From NCBI GenBank assembly GCA_019633425.1, contig WSUB01000009.1:434001-498000 (forward strand): a stretch of DNA of 64,000 bases, in the 5' to 3' direction. This DNA comes from Tulasnella sp. 424 (lineage: Eukaryota > Basidiomycota > Agaricomycetes > Cantharellales > Tulasnellaceae). Shown here piece by piece: positions 46,639 to 58,666 of this stretch (position 1 is its first letter; each line of letters begins with the position of its first letter). The notes under the pieces were generated by a model. That model searched no databases. It saw only the letters and a program-made list of their open reading frames with translations, and was not told the origin of the DNA. The position numbers were made by a program, and so were the translations under genes.

Positions 46639-49362
46639 ATGCAACTACTCGACCTTCCGGACGAACTCTTGATTGCTATACTGTCCAATCTGGACCCTCC
46701 TTCGTTCCGGAGCTGTATGCTTGTGAGTCTGAGGGATTATAGCCACCCACACTGAGACCATGATTGATGATCATTGCTATAGGTTTGCAGGCTGTTTAAG
46801 GCGTTGATGGATGGTGAGAGTCCCTTTGTCTGCGATACGGAATACCCACGAGAGGTCGAACTGACTGGTACCTGATTCCTTTCACCGCTCGATTCAAGAT
46901 TCCACCGTCTTGCAGTATATAGTCGCTTTAAACCAAGCGGGCTACGTAGATGGCCCTTCCACGTGTACTATTTCCACCGCCGAACGGCTCCGTCGCCTCC
47001 AACACCACCAATCCGCCTGGAGAGACTTGAGTTGGGATCGAATGGACACATACAACATTGATCACCGCACAGGAACCTATGAGTTATACGGTGGAGTTTA
47101 CGCGCAGGGCTTGGAGAATTTGGTTGATCCGATGAGCCAAGGGACGAGGGGGCTAGAATTGGTTGAGTTCCCAAGTTTGCTGAGGAATCAGACGGAGGGA
47201 CATAAATGGCGGATACCTGATTTCGGGTTTGATGTCAAGGTTGGTGGCGGGGAAAGGCTATATGTCGGCTCCGAGGGGAGTTGGGCTAGCAAGGTTCTGA
47301 CCGCGTGCACTGCTAGGACTTCGGAATGGATCCAGACAAGGACTTACTGGTGCTCGTTGAGAAACCGCCCAAGAAGTACGTGAAGCTATAATCATTTCTT
47401 CTGTAAATTAACTGTCCTCACGTCAACGCCACTCGCCGTTTAGGACCCTCGCGGACCCAAATCCATCGCTCTCCGTGCACCTTCTAGCTCTGCGAGATCC
47501 TGACGCCAAACCTCACCCACTGGCTCAGCACCCGGTATTATACTACAAACCTCGGATTTGGCATCGTAAATACCACTTCTGGATCCAGGTCATAGGAGAT
47601 GTTTTGGCCGTTATGTTCATGCCCGAGATCCTGCAGCAAGACCAATCGATTGCCGACCAGCTATTAGACGAAACAGTCATCTGGGTATGTTCAAATCTAA
47701 ATAACCGCTCTCCGAATTTGGTAAGATTGTTGTCTGACGGGCTTATCCTCCAGAAATGGAAGACTGGCGAGCTAGTCACGGTAAGTGAATCCGGGTCGGA
47801 GATCCGTATGTTTACACGTGCAAGGCGTTGATTAACTTTCTTGACGGAACACGTAGAGCATCAGATGCGAACCTGGCTATGAGGCAGGGTCCTTCTCATT
47901 CCTCACAAACGATATTATTGTGATTCCCAGCACGAAAGACGAGAAGATCCCGGAGCTCCGACTTTACCGGCTCCCAACTCAAAAAACGCCTTCCGAAGCC
48001 TCCTCAAGTTCGGCGAAAGCCTCCACTTTACTGGCTATATTCCATTTCCCAGAGTTCAAGGACTCGGTAATGGCTTGTGGGATAATTTGCCGGGCAGACC
48101 CTTCGCCTTGGGTCCCTCCGTCTCGTAGCCCTATCCACAGGAACGTGCGGTCATCGGAAAGGGATTATGACGTACCGGTTTGGCCTGCGCATGGTGCGGC
48201 TCCGTTTGCACCGCATCCTTCAAGTCGACTGTTAGTCATAAGCTTGGACATCGTAACGATGGGGGGTTGGCCTGGATGGATCGCCCAGCAGGTGCCTTGG
48301 CAGCAGCCAATGTCGAGGAAACACTCAATATTCACGAAAGGGGACGTGCTTCTTGAGGCTTGGAGAAAAGGGCTCGACGACCGAACAGCAATAGGAATAG
48401 ACGCCGTGGATAGCGTCGTGGAGATTCCGTGGGAGGTCTGGGGACCGGCTGGGACCAGGATGCTGAGTGAGGCAACTGATCCTTCGGCGGTGTGCTATGT
48501 TTACGGGCTGAGGTACATTCGATGTGAGTCTTCCCCTGTGATGAGGCTGGGTCTGAGGGTGCTCTTCATAGGGTCTGGAAACGCTGACAATCGACCTCAC
48601 ATTTTTTCCCATCTTGGGTCTTTAGTGGTGGCGATGGGAGCAGATGAAGATCGTGCTGTCCACATCCGTGTCATGGACTTTAACGACAGAGAATTTGATC
48701 GCAGTTATCACGAGGATGTGGTGGCTCAGACCGCCGGAGCGGAGGAGAGGTCAGGGCGGAGGGGCGCAGAATGTGGAGCACCCGAGGAACCCGAGCCGGC
48801 CCTAAATGGGATTAATGAGAACCAAGCGGAGCCAGGGGAAGTATCACAGGAGCTAGCCGAGCAGCTGGTTATTGTTGACGATGACGGAGATGATAACTGG
48901 GTCGACGAGGAGGAAGAGGAGGAAGAGGAGGGCGAGGACGAAGAAGATGAAGAACTGGAATGGGAAGTGCAGCAGGAGACGAATTTAGCGCGTTCTGCGA
49001 GGAGACGAAGAGACGCGATCCTTGGGTTCGGTAGCCTTTGCATTCAGGGGCCGGAGGAGAAGGCACGGTGCGAGCGGATGGGTATTGCGTACCACGAGTC
49101 GTACCTGGAGGACGACTATGTGTTCAAGTACCGAATCACGACGTCCTTGCCTTTCCGCTGGTCGTTCAAGACTGCACCAGAGATTCAACGATGGACTTCG
49201 TGCATGCTAGACGACGAGCACATCATCGGACTCAAGGTACGTCAGGATTCGCCCACTGGACCATGCGGGCTGCAGTGCGCTGACCCTTGTTGTGTGTTTC
49301 AGAGAACTCAGCGGACCTCCCTGAGTGATATCGCCGTGACAGTAGATATCCTAACCCTGTGA
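46639..49362 (+). CDS. F-box protein with acidic C-terminal region
   Basis: The N-terminus MQLLDLPDELLIAILSNLDP followed by PSFRSCMLVCRLFKALMDD is a clear F-box, which docks on Skp1 in SCF ubiquitin ligases. The rest has no recognised repeat such as WD40 or LRR. It carries conserved-looking blocks (AWRDLSWDRMDTYNID, YELYGGVYAQG, HLLALRDPDAKPHPLAQHPV) that resemble large families of F-box proteins expanded in mushrooms. A run of Glu/Asp (about 48908-48957) lies near the C-terminus. At least five introns; the last splice gives GLK-RTQRTSLSDIAVTVDILTL to the stop. Its substrate is unknown. Confidence 0.8.
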
Positions 49363-49666
49363 TGATAGAACTGAGGGACTCTTCCTAATGCAAGCAAATG
49401 AATATTGAAACAATAATAAGCATCTGAAACAAATAAATACCATAAAAGGAAATGATCGCACGGGGCTTGACGTGTTTGATTGGCAAAGCCAGGGATGCGG
49501 TTCCGACATCTAAAGGCCGATAAGTCCACTGGACGGACTCTGACGTTTATCCGATCCCTGCCGCAGCGGGTCCCTCCCTCAATCGACAATAATAAGTAGG
49601 AGGGCTTTATATTAGCTCCATCGCTCCGGCGGCTCTGTCCAGACTCTCAGTCCCTCATCGGCTCCA
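49363..49666. other. Intergenic region between F-box and WC-2 genes
   Basis: AT-rich 3' end sequence (polyadenylation-like AATAAATA near 49431) followed by a short WC-2 promoter. No gene seen. Confidence 0.5.
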
Positions 49667-51874
49667 ATGGCAGATCCAGGTCCTTCTTCATCTCACAACA
49701 CAAAAAAATCAACATCCACCAAATCGTCAGCAGCAGCAGCTCGTCAAGATAAACAAGACTTGGATCAAAAACATACCAAAGCTTTCGACTTCACTCAGAG
49801 GAAACGATGGGCCGACATCCTCGTCAACGAGCTCTCAGGGGCTGTTATGCTCGTCTTGTCTACTGCGGCCACTATCGTCTTTGTCGGCGAGGCCGCGAGG
49901 GAGCTCCTCAACTGGAATGACACGAGTGTCCAAGGGATGGAGCTTACCACTTTGATCCACCGTACGTTCTCTTCTCTTTCAGTTCGAAGAACCCGAGTCT
50001 CATCATCCGTTGGACAGCCGACGACGTCGACCCGTTCACCAAAGCCTTTCTCGGTTGCATTCGCGAACAGGCTGAGCTGGCCATTTTCGTCCGTCTCAAA
50101 TCTTACCACACGGAATCCGCTCTCAACCACACAGGGGGAAAATGGCCGTTATACGAAATCAGGGGCCACCCTCATTTCGGGCCACCCAGCCCATCAGCAC
50201 CGTTTCCTATGGCTTCCGGGTTTCCCCAAGCGGAATGCAAGGCGTTTTTCGCCACCGCCAGACCGTACCCAACGCGCGGCAGTGCAATGTACGTTTTTTT
50301 TTTTTTCATATCCGTCTCTTCCTTCTCTACCCCGGCATATTCTTGTGGACCATCTTTCTCCTTCCGAGAGCAACGGAGCTTCTTTCGCCTCGAACTTCGG
50401 GATACCCCGTACTAAACCACTTTAACCTCACCCCCCAACCCCTTTTCTTCGCGTTTCAGACTCGACTCCTTTCTCGAACTCAAAGTCGAGAACCAGCGAC
50501 TCAACCAGAGACTAGAGGTTCGTTCTTTTTGACCTGTCACCCAGGCCTCCCTTGATTGTGTGTTTTTTCCCCCCGACCCTAACCCAAATTGGTATATCTG
50601 ATTAGGAACTCCGGATCGCTCATCCAAGTCTGGTAGCCGCGGTCAAGGAAGAGGCCGCTGTGGCTGCTGCTAGTGCTCCGGCTCGGAGACGAGCTGAGAA
50701 AGAATCTCGAAGTACCGATGATATCGCAGTCGACTCGAATGGGGCGCCGTTGCATCCTATGGCATTCGATTTTGCATTTCCACCCTCCCAGGGCAGTGCA
50801 TTGTCCGGCGGCGTGCCATCCATTCCGGCCACGGGAGACGCCGTCAGCACGCTTCGCAGGCATAGCGTGGCTGGCATTTCCGGAGAAGAAACGTCATCCA
50901 GAAAACGAGGCAAGGTACGGTTGGGCAGTGTTTCCTTGTATATCACGGAACGCCGGGGACTCATTTCTCGAATCTATTTATCATAGCGGAAAGCCGCAGG
51001 TCTGGAACAAAGAGTCTGCCACACTTGCGGTAGGACCGATTCTCCAGAATGGCGAAAGGTGAGTAAGCGAGCGTGTTTGCGCTATCCCCTTTAGCCTTAA
51101 ATGCTCCCTTTTCGGTTGATATTGACAATCAATCCCCACTCTGCGTCTTTTTAGGGTCCCCTTGGACCGAAAACTCTATGTAACGCTTGTGGTCTTCGGT
51201 TTTCGAAGAAAGTCAAAACCAAAGCGTCAGATCCTTCGTCCAACGACAAGGACGAGCAGGCCAATGTCGACGGCGGCTTGGACGGGGACGACGGACTGGG
51301 AGACGATGATGCCGCTGATGTCGGGGACCTGGGTGGGGACGCTGCCGGCATAGTGGACAGCGGAGGGATTACACAGTCGCCCATCATGCAAACCCAGCAT
51401 GAGTTAGGCTTTCCTGGCAGTAGAATGAGCTACGACCTCGGCGGCATGGCTCCTCCTCTCCCTCCCCCAAACAAACTCGCACAATCCCATCAACATTCAG
51501 GGAGACATTCGTTCTCCGGATTACTCGCGTCCCCGTCATCCCTGTTTCCTTATACGAACGGCGGCGGCTCCGGCTCCAGCGATTACTTCCCTGTCAGCGT
51601 GACGATGTCCATGCCCAACGATCTATCCGGTTGGTTCGCCCCCGGCAGCGGTCGAACTCCAACGTACGGTCATTCTGGATACCCTCCAGTCGGGGACGCT
51701 GAGAACCCCATTCGAGCTCCCCAGCCGAAACAGGCTTTACCGCCTCTTCAAACCCAGTTCAGCTATAACGGGGGGTTGGGAGGTGGATCGTCAGGTTCCC
51801 TTTCGTCGTCTGCACATCCGATGACCTCGCCTGGGCCTGTGTATCACTACCAACCGCCTGGAAGACAGGCGTAA
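49667..51874 (+). CDS. wc-2: White Collar-2-type blue-light transcription factor (PAS + GATA)
   Basis: Partner of the WC-1 photoreceptor; the complex binds GATA sites of light-induced genes. Exons 49667-49961, 50018-50288, 50460-50517, 50606-50914, 50987-51058, 51155-51874 close at 1725 nt (574 aa). The PAS domain runs from AATIVFVGEAARELLNW through ELTTLIHPDDVDPFTKAF (split by intron 1) and IFVRLKSYH to YEIRGHPHF. A short coiled segment (LELKVENQRLNQRLEELR) follows. The GATA finger VCHTCGRTDSPEWRKGPLGP, KTLCNACGLRFSKK is split by an intron exactly after the RK. The C-terminal 200 residues are Gly/Ser/Pro-rich. The finger sequence is typical of fungal WC-2 and distinct from the other GATA factor here. 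Confidence 0.92.
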
Positions 51875-52667
51875 CGATGCTTCGCAACATAATATTTTGA
51901 AGGTTCGCGCATTTTCATTTTGATCGCCAGAATGCGTGGTACCTATACCCCCCTGGCACTTCTGCATTGCCCCGTCTGCCGTCGCTCTCGCATCATTCAT
52001 GCCCCCTACTCTTCAGCATCGATATATCGTCTCGTTTACCCTACTCTTGTTGGCTGTCGCTTTGTCGCTTTATTCACGCTGGCTGTAACACTGCGCACGC
52101 ATTTTTGTTTATAACCTCGGTCTTGGAACAGTATAGGCCTCAATGTGTCCTGTATGTATATGTATGTAGTAACGATTACAATCTCATATATCTGTTGTTA
52201 GTGATTCGTTCCCTGTAGATGCTTCAAGGGACAGGAAAAGGCGTTCCAAACTGGATGTATTACATCGCCTCGCTCATCCGAACGAAGGTTGAGAGGAGAA
52301 GAACAATGATCAGCAGGACCAATGGCACAACAGTAGATACGACAAAGAATAGGCGATACGAGACAGATATTGCGACGAACGAGGACAAGTGCGTACGAAA
52401 TAAGTTTGCGGTATGAACAACAAGCAGTCCATCATCGTCCGAGGTGGTGCTACTAGTCCATAGTCCGTGCGTGTGAGTTGGTTGATTGGTTAAAGGAAAA
52501 GGAAACTGATGCGCAGTGATTGGGGAGAGATAGAGAGAACAGAACGACAGACTACTATGACATGAGATGCAGATACGACAAGGGGTGCATATAGTCCATT
52601 GCGTAAGGACGTTAAGAGAGACAATGGAATAATACTTAGCAGAAATGCGGCTTATCACTCAACGTCT
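51875..52667. other. Convergent 3' intergenic region (WC-2 / YTH)
   Basis: T-rich and repetitive TATGTA-like sequence near 52148-52165 suggests 3' UTRs of both genes. A 132-residue minus-strand open frame (52260-52658) is hydrophobic and low-complexity and I do not call it. Confidence 0.5.
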
Positions 52668-55600
52668 TCAAATGCGGTTGGTCGGAGGGCTTGCCATGCC
52701 GCCAAAATTCATCGGCCCGTTACCTTGTCTCGGAGGCGGAGTTTGGCGGGTGTCCTGCTGAGGGAGCATCTGGGCCGAGAAATTTTGGGGCGGTGATGCA
52801 AAGTTACCTCCCATAGCAGGAGGAAGGGATGCCTGACGAGAGGGCATGTTCGGTTGAGGAGAAGGGTGTTGCTGAGGAGCAGCTGGTGGTTGGCCAACCA
52901 TCGGTTGGTTGTTGACGAGAGTCTTCTGAAGCGACTGGAGCTGAATAAACGCAGAGGTAATCATTAGGGTGGCTCTGATTGCCGGAGACACGGCCTGCGC
53001 CCACCTCATAGAATGCAAAGTCTTGCAAGAGAGACGTCCTCGACGGGTGCGCCAAGAAAATTCTCAGCATCTCCTGCCCAGCCTCAGGTGGTAGCTCTTG
53101 AGTATCTCGAGAATTAGTGACGGGCTTCATCTCTTGGGTATTGCTAAGAGCCGAGGAACGACGGTCCATCAGTATGGCCAATTGCACCTCACGAATGGCT
53201 GAGAAACTCTTACGTCAAGCGGATGTGCCTCAAGACGGAATTGGGAACATCCCGGACGAAGATCCACTTGACTTTGATAACGCCCTTCCACTTATCTTGA
53301 GCCCAAACAGTGCTGCTACGGGTATAATCAACCTTTGGGTAGATGCCCTCGTCAGCTCGGTAACTAGCTGGGCAAAAGCGGATCATCCCACCGGTGTAAG
53401 CATCTCCGCGACACCGCAGAAATGTCCGCTAGCATTGACGCTGAAGAACAGATAAATAGGACCGCGACCGTTGTTCTCTTTGAACGCTTTATCAAGTCGT
53501 TTGTTCCCGGGTTCAGTGGATGACCAGATCTCATACTTGAGGGACTTGTGGACGTCGTCTTCGGTATAAGACTTGATGACAAAGTAGCGGGCCTACAGAT
53601 ACACACCACGAATGAGTCGACTGAGCTGTGCAGAAACCACGCGTCGAACTTACAAAGCCAGGTTTAGTGTCAAATGTTGTCGGGTTGTACCCTTTGGCCG
53701 TAAGGAGCGACTGGACGTCGACGGGGCTTGCTAGTGGATTATCCGACATGTCTCCTGCACCAGCGTTATTGAACCCTCCAAAGGCAGGCCCGTTGCCATT
53801 TGCAGCCAATCCACCATTGAGGATCGCGCTCCCGCTTGCTTGAGCATTCAGACGCGTCGCGGGGAGACCATGGTGCTGTGGCTGAGCGTACTGTCCGTGT
53901 GGGGCACCAGTGTACAGCTGCTGAGTCTGAAGAAGCTGCTGTTGAAGCATCTGCTGTTGCAGAAGCTGGAGGTTTTGCAAACCCTGGTTGAAGCCCTGCA
54001 TCTGCGACGCGGCTGCACCCTGTAGGAAAGGAGGTTGTGGCTGTCCAGGCACACTCTGTGGCCCTTGCTGCTGCTGCATAATGGCTTGCATGATCTGCTG
54101 TTGCAACGCTGGGTCGAACGAACTGAATACAGTTGGGTTGGCGAAGATCTGCGCTGGGTTGAACGACCCATTGGAAGCGGGATCGTGTTGAAGGTGGGCA
54201 GGAGAGCGGCTACCAACGATGCGCTGCTTTTCGTCCCAGGCGGTTCCAGTGGCTGTTAAGGGCTTGTCGCGGTCTCGGCTTGCAGATCCAACTGGAGTGG
54301 GTCCACCATCCCCAAGGTGGTCCTTGGTGCCTCCAAGTTCTTCGCCAAGGGGTAGACCTCCGCCAGGGTGTGGGACGTAAGCCGCGGCACTAACGGGCCC
54401 CAAGTCTTTCTGAGCGCCTTGAGACTGAGGTAAGTTGGTCACGAGGGACAGCTTATGAATGGGCGAACGGCCTGAAGATGCCGTTACTTGACTGGCAGGG
54501 TGAGAACCAGCCTGAAGCGTGTTGGGTGATTTGAGGGCGGCCGCGGCAATTGCTGAGGCATACGGGAGCTCGCTGGTGTTGTTCGGCGAGGGCGAACGGA
54601 ATCGCGGTGGGTACGTAGGAGGAGGGGTTAGTTTGCGGTTGTGATTCGGATTTGGAGGAGGTTGTGACAGGGTTTGGGTGTTATTAGCGTTGCTATACAC
54701 AGATGTATAGTAACTGCCGTACGGCGCATGACGTTGCTGGGCGTCGAGCTCAATACCGGCTAATCCGCGCTGAATGTTGTCCACCAAGTCATCACCACCG
54801 GAATGAGTTGGTGCAACTGGTTGTCCCCAAGGCGAAGTGGTTCCGCTGTTGGAAGATTGAGCGCCCCAAGGTTTTCCGTGACCCGCACTGCCATGTCCGG
54901 TGCTGTTCGACGTGGGCGAAACGACGCCTTCGTCGTCTTGCTCGTCGCCCGCTAGAGCTTGGCTGTCAGAGGGGTAGTCGACAGGTACAGGCGGAATATC
55001 GGATGGACGGGGATGGTTGCTACGGCTGGTCTTGCCAATGGTAGCAGAACGCATTAGGGACCTGGCGGCAGAACCACCAGCGTGACCATGGGCACCATAT
55101 GTCAAGGACTGGTGACGACGGACGCCAGCACCAGCTGAGCCTTGCAATGGAGCAATAGAAGCGTCTTCAGACATCATAGGCGCGATGGAGGATGACTGGG
55201 AAGATTGGGAGAGAGTGCGAGTATGTTCGTTGGAGGGAGGGAGATGAGGATTTGAAAGTGGACCGCTAAAGGACTCTGGAGCCAGCTGACAAAATAGAAG
55301 CAGTGAGGCGATGAGTGGGACATGAAGAAGACGCCAGGGCTGTAAGGTAACATACATCATCGCCTCTCCAGTCTCGGATTTGATCCCACAGAGCTTCATC
55401 CTGCTCGTCTCCATCTATGCCGTGCTCGGCCGTAATTGCGGAAAGACTGTTCATCCCGACTCTGGAAGGTGTCATAGTACCAGAAGAAGCACCATGTTGG
55501 CGAGCGTATACTGGGAAAGTGGGGAAAAACGATCGGGATGAGCTTCGTCGACGGCGGGGAAGAAGGTAAATTAGAGACACGGGCGCTCAACTCACGTCGA

Positions 55601-55860
55601 CTATTGGTATACTTGGACTTTGAGGAAGGTAAAGAACTCTGTCTGTGAAGACCTTTGCCTTCTCCTACAGCACCGACTCCTCCTACCCAGTCGCTTCCGA
55701 CGACTTCGTCTTCGTTTTCCGCAGCGGCTTCAGACATTTGCCCGACTCGGGGGTGAGCCCTAGGAGGTCTGCGCGCCGCTGAAATAGTATGGTGTCTTCT
55801 GACCGAGGCTGAAAGATCGTTTGCTAAGTCGTCTGGGTATTCGAGGTCGTTGGCAGCCAT
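52668..55860 (-). CDS. YTH-domain RNA-binding protein (m6A reader)
   Basis: YTH domains bind N6-methyladenosine in RNA; cytoplasmic YTHDF-like or nuclear Mmi1-like roles are possible. The long disordered N-terminal part (about 600 residues, Ser/Pro/Gln-rich, polyQ near 54065-54110) begins [16 protein letters not shown]. The YTH domain follows: [91 protein letters not shown] and [15 protein letters not shown]. The three Trp of the aromatic cage (EIWSS, VWAQDKW) are present. A Pro/Gln/Met-rich tail ends ASPPTNRI. Several introns interrupt the YTH domain. The domain near the C-terminus with a long disordered front is the YTHDF/Pho92 layout. Confidence 0.9.
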
Positions 55861-56368
55861 GGTTGAAGGGATGAGTGGATGAGGATGAATGTGGTAGTGA
55901 GATGGTGGTAGTAGATTCGATGTCGGTTGTTTCCAATCTGGTCGGGTGAACACGAGGGAAACCTTGACCCCTCCCCCCGCCACTTGTTCGGAAAACGCGC
56001 TCACGCATTGCATCCCGTTCAAGATCATGGCTAGAGGAAATGTTGCGGGTATTTTTACGACTCCAGATTCTGAGATATCGTCTGCTATTTGAGCACCTGG
56101 GCCCACGACGGCTGTACACGCAGCGGCTGATAGCTTTTCAGGGACTGCGGCAAGGCAACATCCTGACTTGAGGTCTTTCCCTCAAGCATCCCACCTATCA
56201 CGCCTCGACCTGCACAGCGCCACCGGCGAATACTATACTCCAAGCCGCAGTGCGTCATTCACGAAGATCAAAGAAACATTATAATCTCGCGGTCCCACCT
56301 TGTCGCGAGGCTTTTCGATAGCCACCGAAGCATTTTTAGGATCAGGCGGTGCTCGGCCTCCCCTTTGG
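55861..56368. other. Divergent promoter region (YTH gene / TilS-like gene)
   Basis: About 508 nt between divergent starts at 55860 (-) and 56369 (+). Open frames here are extensions without conserved content. No TATA box stands out. Confidence 0.5.
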
Positions 56369-58334
56369 ATGACACTCCCCGTCTCGCCGAACACATTCAG
56401 AGGCCTTTGGGAACGCTGTGCTTCTCACCTACATATACGGAACGCCAAGCGGTTCGGTACGTATGCCCGTTTCCGTTTTCGGGTAGTGATTATGAGCTCA
56501 CCGAGAGACGCATCTATCCTCACAGCCGTAGCGTTTTCTGGGGGTCCAGACTCGCTATGTCTCCTCTTCCTGCTTCAGCAATACCTCAAGTCTAATTTAT
56601 CCGAAAGGAGCATTTTGTCTCTGACTATCGATCATGACCTTCAACCTGCTTCACGGCGAATGACGGCACGATGCCGAGAGCTCTCAGCCTCGCTGGGCAT
56701 TCCAAACGTTGCGATATCCATCCCATGGTCTCAGCCCCCATTTCCTCCTAAGCCCCTACCCGGGCAGGCGATAGAAGAGGTAGCTAGGGCAGCTCGGTCG
56801 CAATTGCTCTTTGATGCGATGCAGGATCACGAATGCGACGTTCTCGTGATGGGCCATCACGCTGATGACCAGGTGGAGACTGCTCTTATGAGACTACTTC
56901 GGCAATCGCAGTCCTCTCAGAACGGCACGACGGATTCCTCAGTCAATTTGCACCACGCCATTACGAGGCCTTACCGTCGCTGGGGCATGGGTTTCAAGAG
57001 TGAACCAGGCTCGCTTGGCTGGGCAGGTCTGCCCGGAATGGACAAATGGATAGTTCGGCCTTTATTAAGTTTGCCGAAGGTATTCATCTTCTTATTTTCG
57101 AAGTTTCGTATTGGAAAGCAATGCTGACATGGACCGGTGTGGATGACAAAAATAGGACAGAATAATTGCAACCTGTAAAGAGAACGATCTCGATTACGTC
57201 GAAGATGCGACCAACTTTAACCCTGCTTTGACACCACGGAATGCAGTGCGAGCTGTACTCGCCGGCCGGGAGGTGAGCCCCACTTTCTAGTCATGCCCGA
57301 GTGCTGCGGAACGTCTTTCTTTGCGCAGCTCGTACTAACGAGAATCGATCGCATTGTCGCAGGCAAAAGCTCTTCCGGAGGCCGAGCTCTATGATATTCA
57401 GAACGTTATTGGCAAAGCACGATCTATGGCATTGGACGATCATGGCCGTAAAGCGATGCCCTCGGCAAGAACGGCCGGCGTTCTGCGAGCTTGGGTCGGA
57501 AGACTGGGAGAGGCCAGAGTGAAATTGGATGACGATGGTATGCACGAGGCTATCTACTTACGTGTCATCTACTGATGTCGAGAATCCTGACTTACCCCAG
57601 TGGACCGATTACTATCCCAGTTCTCTGCACCTTCACCTCCTTCAACCATCCTGCTCCGCGCAGATCTCCTCCAAAAGTCCAACCTATCTAAATTCCATAA
57701 GCACGCTCTCGTCCGCAGGATACTGCGCTTTGTTTCACCCCGAGCGTGGGGTTCAGTCGGGGCTGAAGCCGGTGGGCGGACAGAATCTCTCGAGAGAATT
57801 TCCGAGCGAATTTTCCATGAGGTTGATATCGGGATGTCTTCGGACAGTGCGAAGTTTGGGGCTGGATCTGACGTGCTATGGAAGCCGGTGGTGATTGGGA
57901 ATGATGAGCAGATCCATCCTTTGCGACCAGGACTTGTGCTCCCCAAACCCAAGGTTGGATGGCTGGCCTATCGGAGTCGACCTAGAGCTGCGGAGAAGAG
58001 TACGCAGCTGGACGTTACACCTATCATTCGCGATAGATTGGCGAACCCGTCGTCAAGAGAAGGGATTGAATTACTCTGGGACTGTCGGTTCGCGTTGACT
58101 TTGAAACCGTGGTTGCTCCCCGACGACGCCAAGGCTACAATCACTGGGGATGTGGGAGGTGTTTCAGTGACGGTGGAACCTGTTGGCGAATGGATGCTTC
58201 CAAAGGTGGTGTTAAGGGAGGCGAAGAGGAGGAACGGTGAGGTTCCGCTTGGAGGATATCCAAAGCGACATGGGAAGTTCATGGGGTCGCCTTGGGTCGA
58301 CATACGTTTCGTTAGAGAACTTAGCGCCTTATAA
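56369..58334 (+). CDS. TilS-like tRNA(Ile)-lysidine synthase, probably mitochondrial
   Basis: In bacteria and organelles TilS converts C34 of tRNA-Ile(CAU) to lysidine so that it reads AUA. Exons 56369-56456, 56526-57079, 57156-57272, 57363-57537, 57601-58334 close at 1668 nt (555 aa). It shows the PP-loop AVAFSGGPDSLCLLFLL (split by intron 1), LTIDHDLQPASRRMTARCRE, IEEVARAARSQLLFDAM, VMGHHADDQVETALMRLLR and VEDATNFNPALTPRNAVR, the usual order of TilS motifs. The start at 56369 (MTLPVSPNTF) is the first ATG; the N-terminus before the PP-loop could act as a presequence. Location is inferred, since cytosolic eukaryotic tRNA-Ile does not use lysidine. Confidence 0.88.
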
Positions 58335-58666
58335 TATCATTCGTTATTTGATTTATTCCCTAATTGTTTGAAGCAGAGACTGGGTTTAGGGGCGTTTATG
58401 AGAAGTAGAGTAGCAAACAGTAACAAGCCCATCATTCGAGCCTCAACTGACCCTTGGTCAACTCTACCTGTGAAATACGCCACAGCCAGTCTAACCTCTG
58501 AAATCGTTGTGGAATTATCTTTAACTCCCCATTAAGCACACGCTGCTAGAACGTGACCAGTAGCTTGAACCCCCCGACGACGGAGACTTCCCCCAACAAC
58601 AACAGAACTTCCACTGTTCGGACAACAATCGTCGCGTCACGCGCCATTGACTACGATATACGCAAG
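58335..58666. other. Intergenic region between TilS-like gene and LIS1
   Basis: Contains the TilS-like 3' UTR and a short LIS1 promoter. No gene or repeat seen. Confidence 0.5.

Noticed and set aside
52260..52658. 132-codon hydrophobic minus-strand open frame
   Set aside because: Lies in the 3' UTR of the YTH gene, low-complexity Ser/Thr/Leu/Val, no recognised feature.
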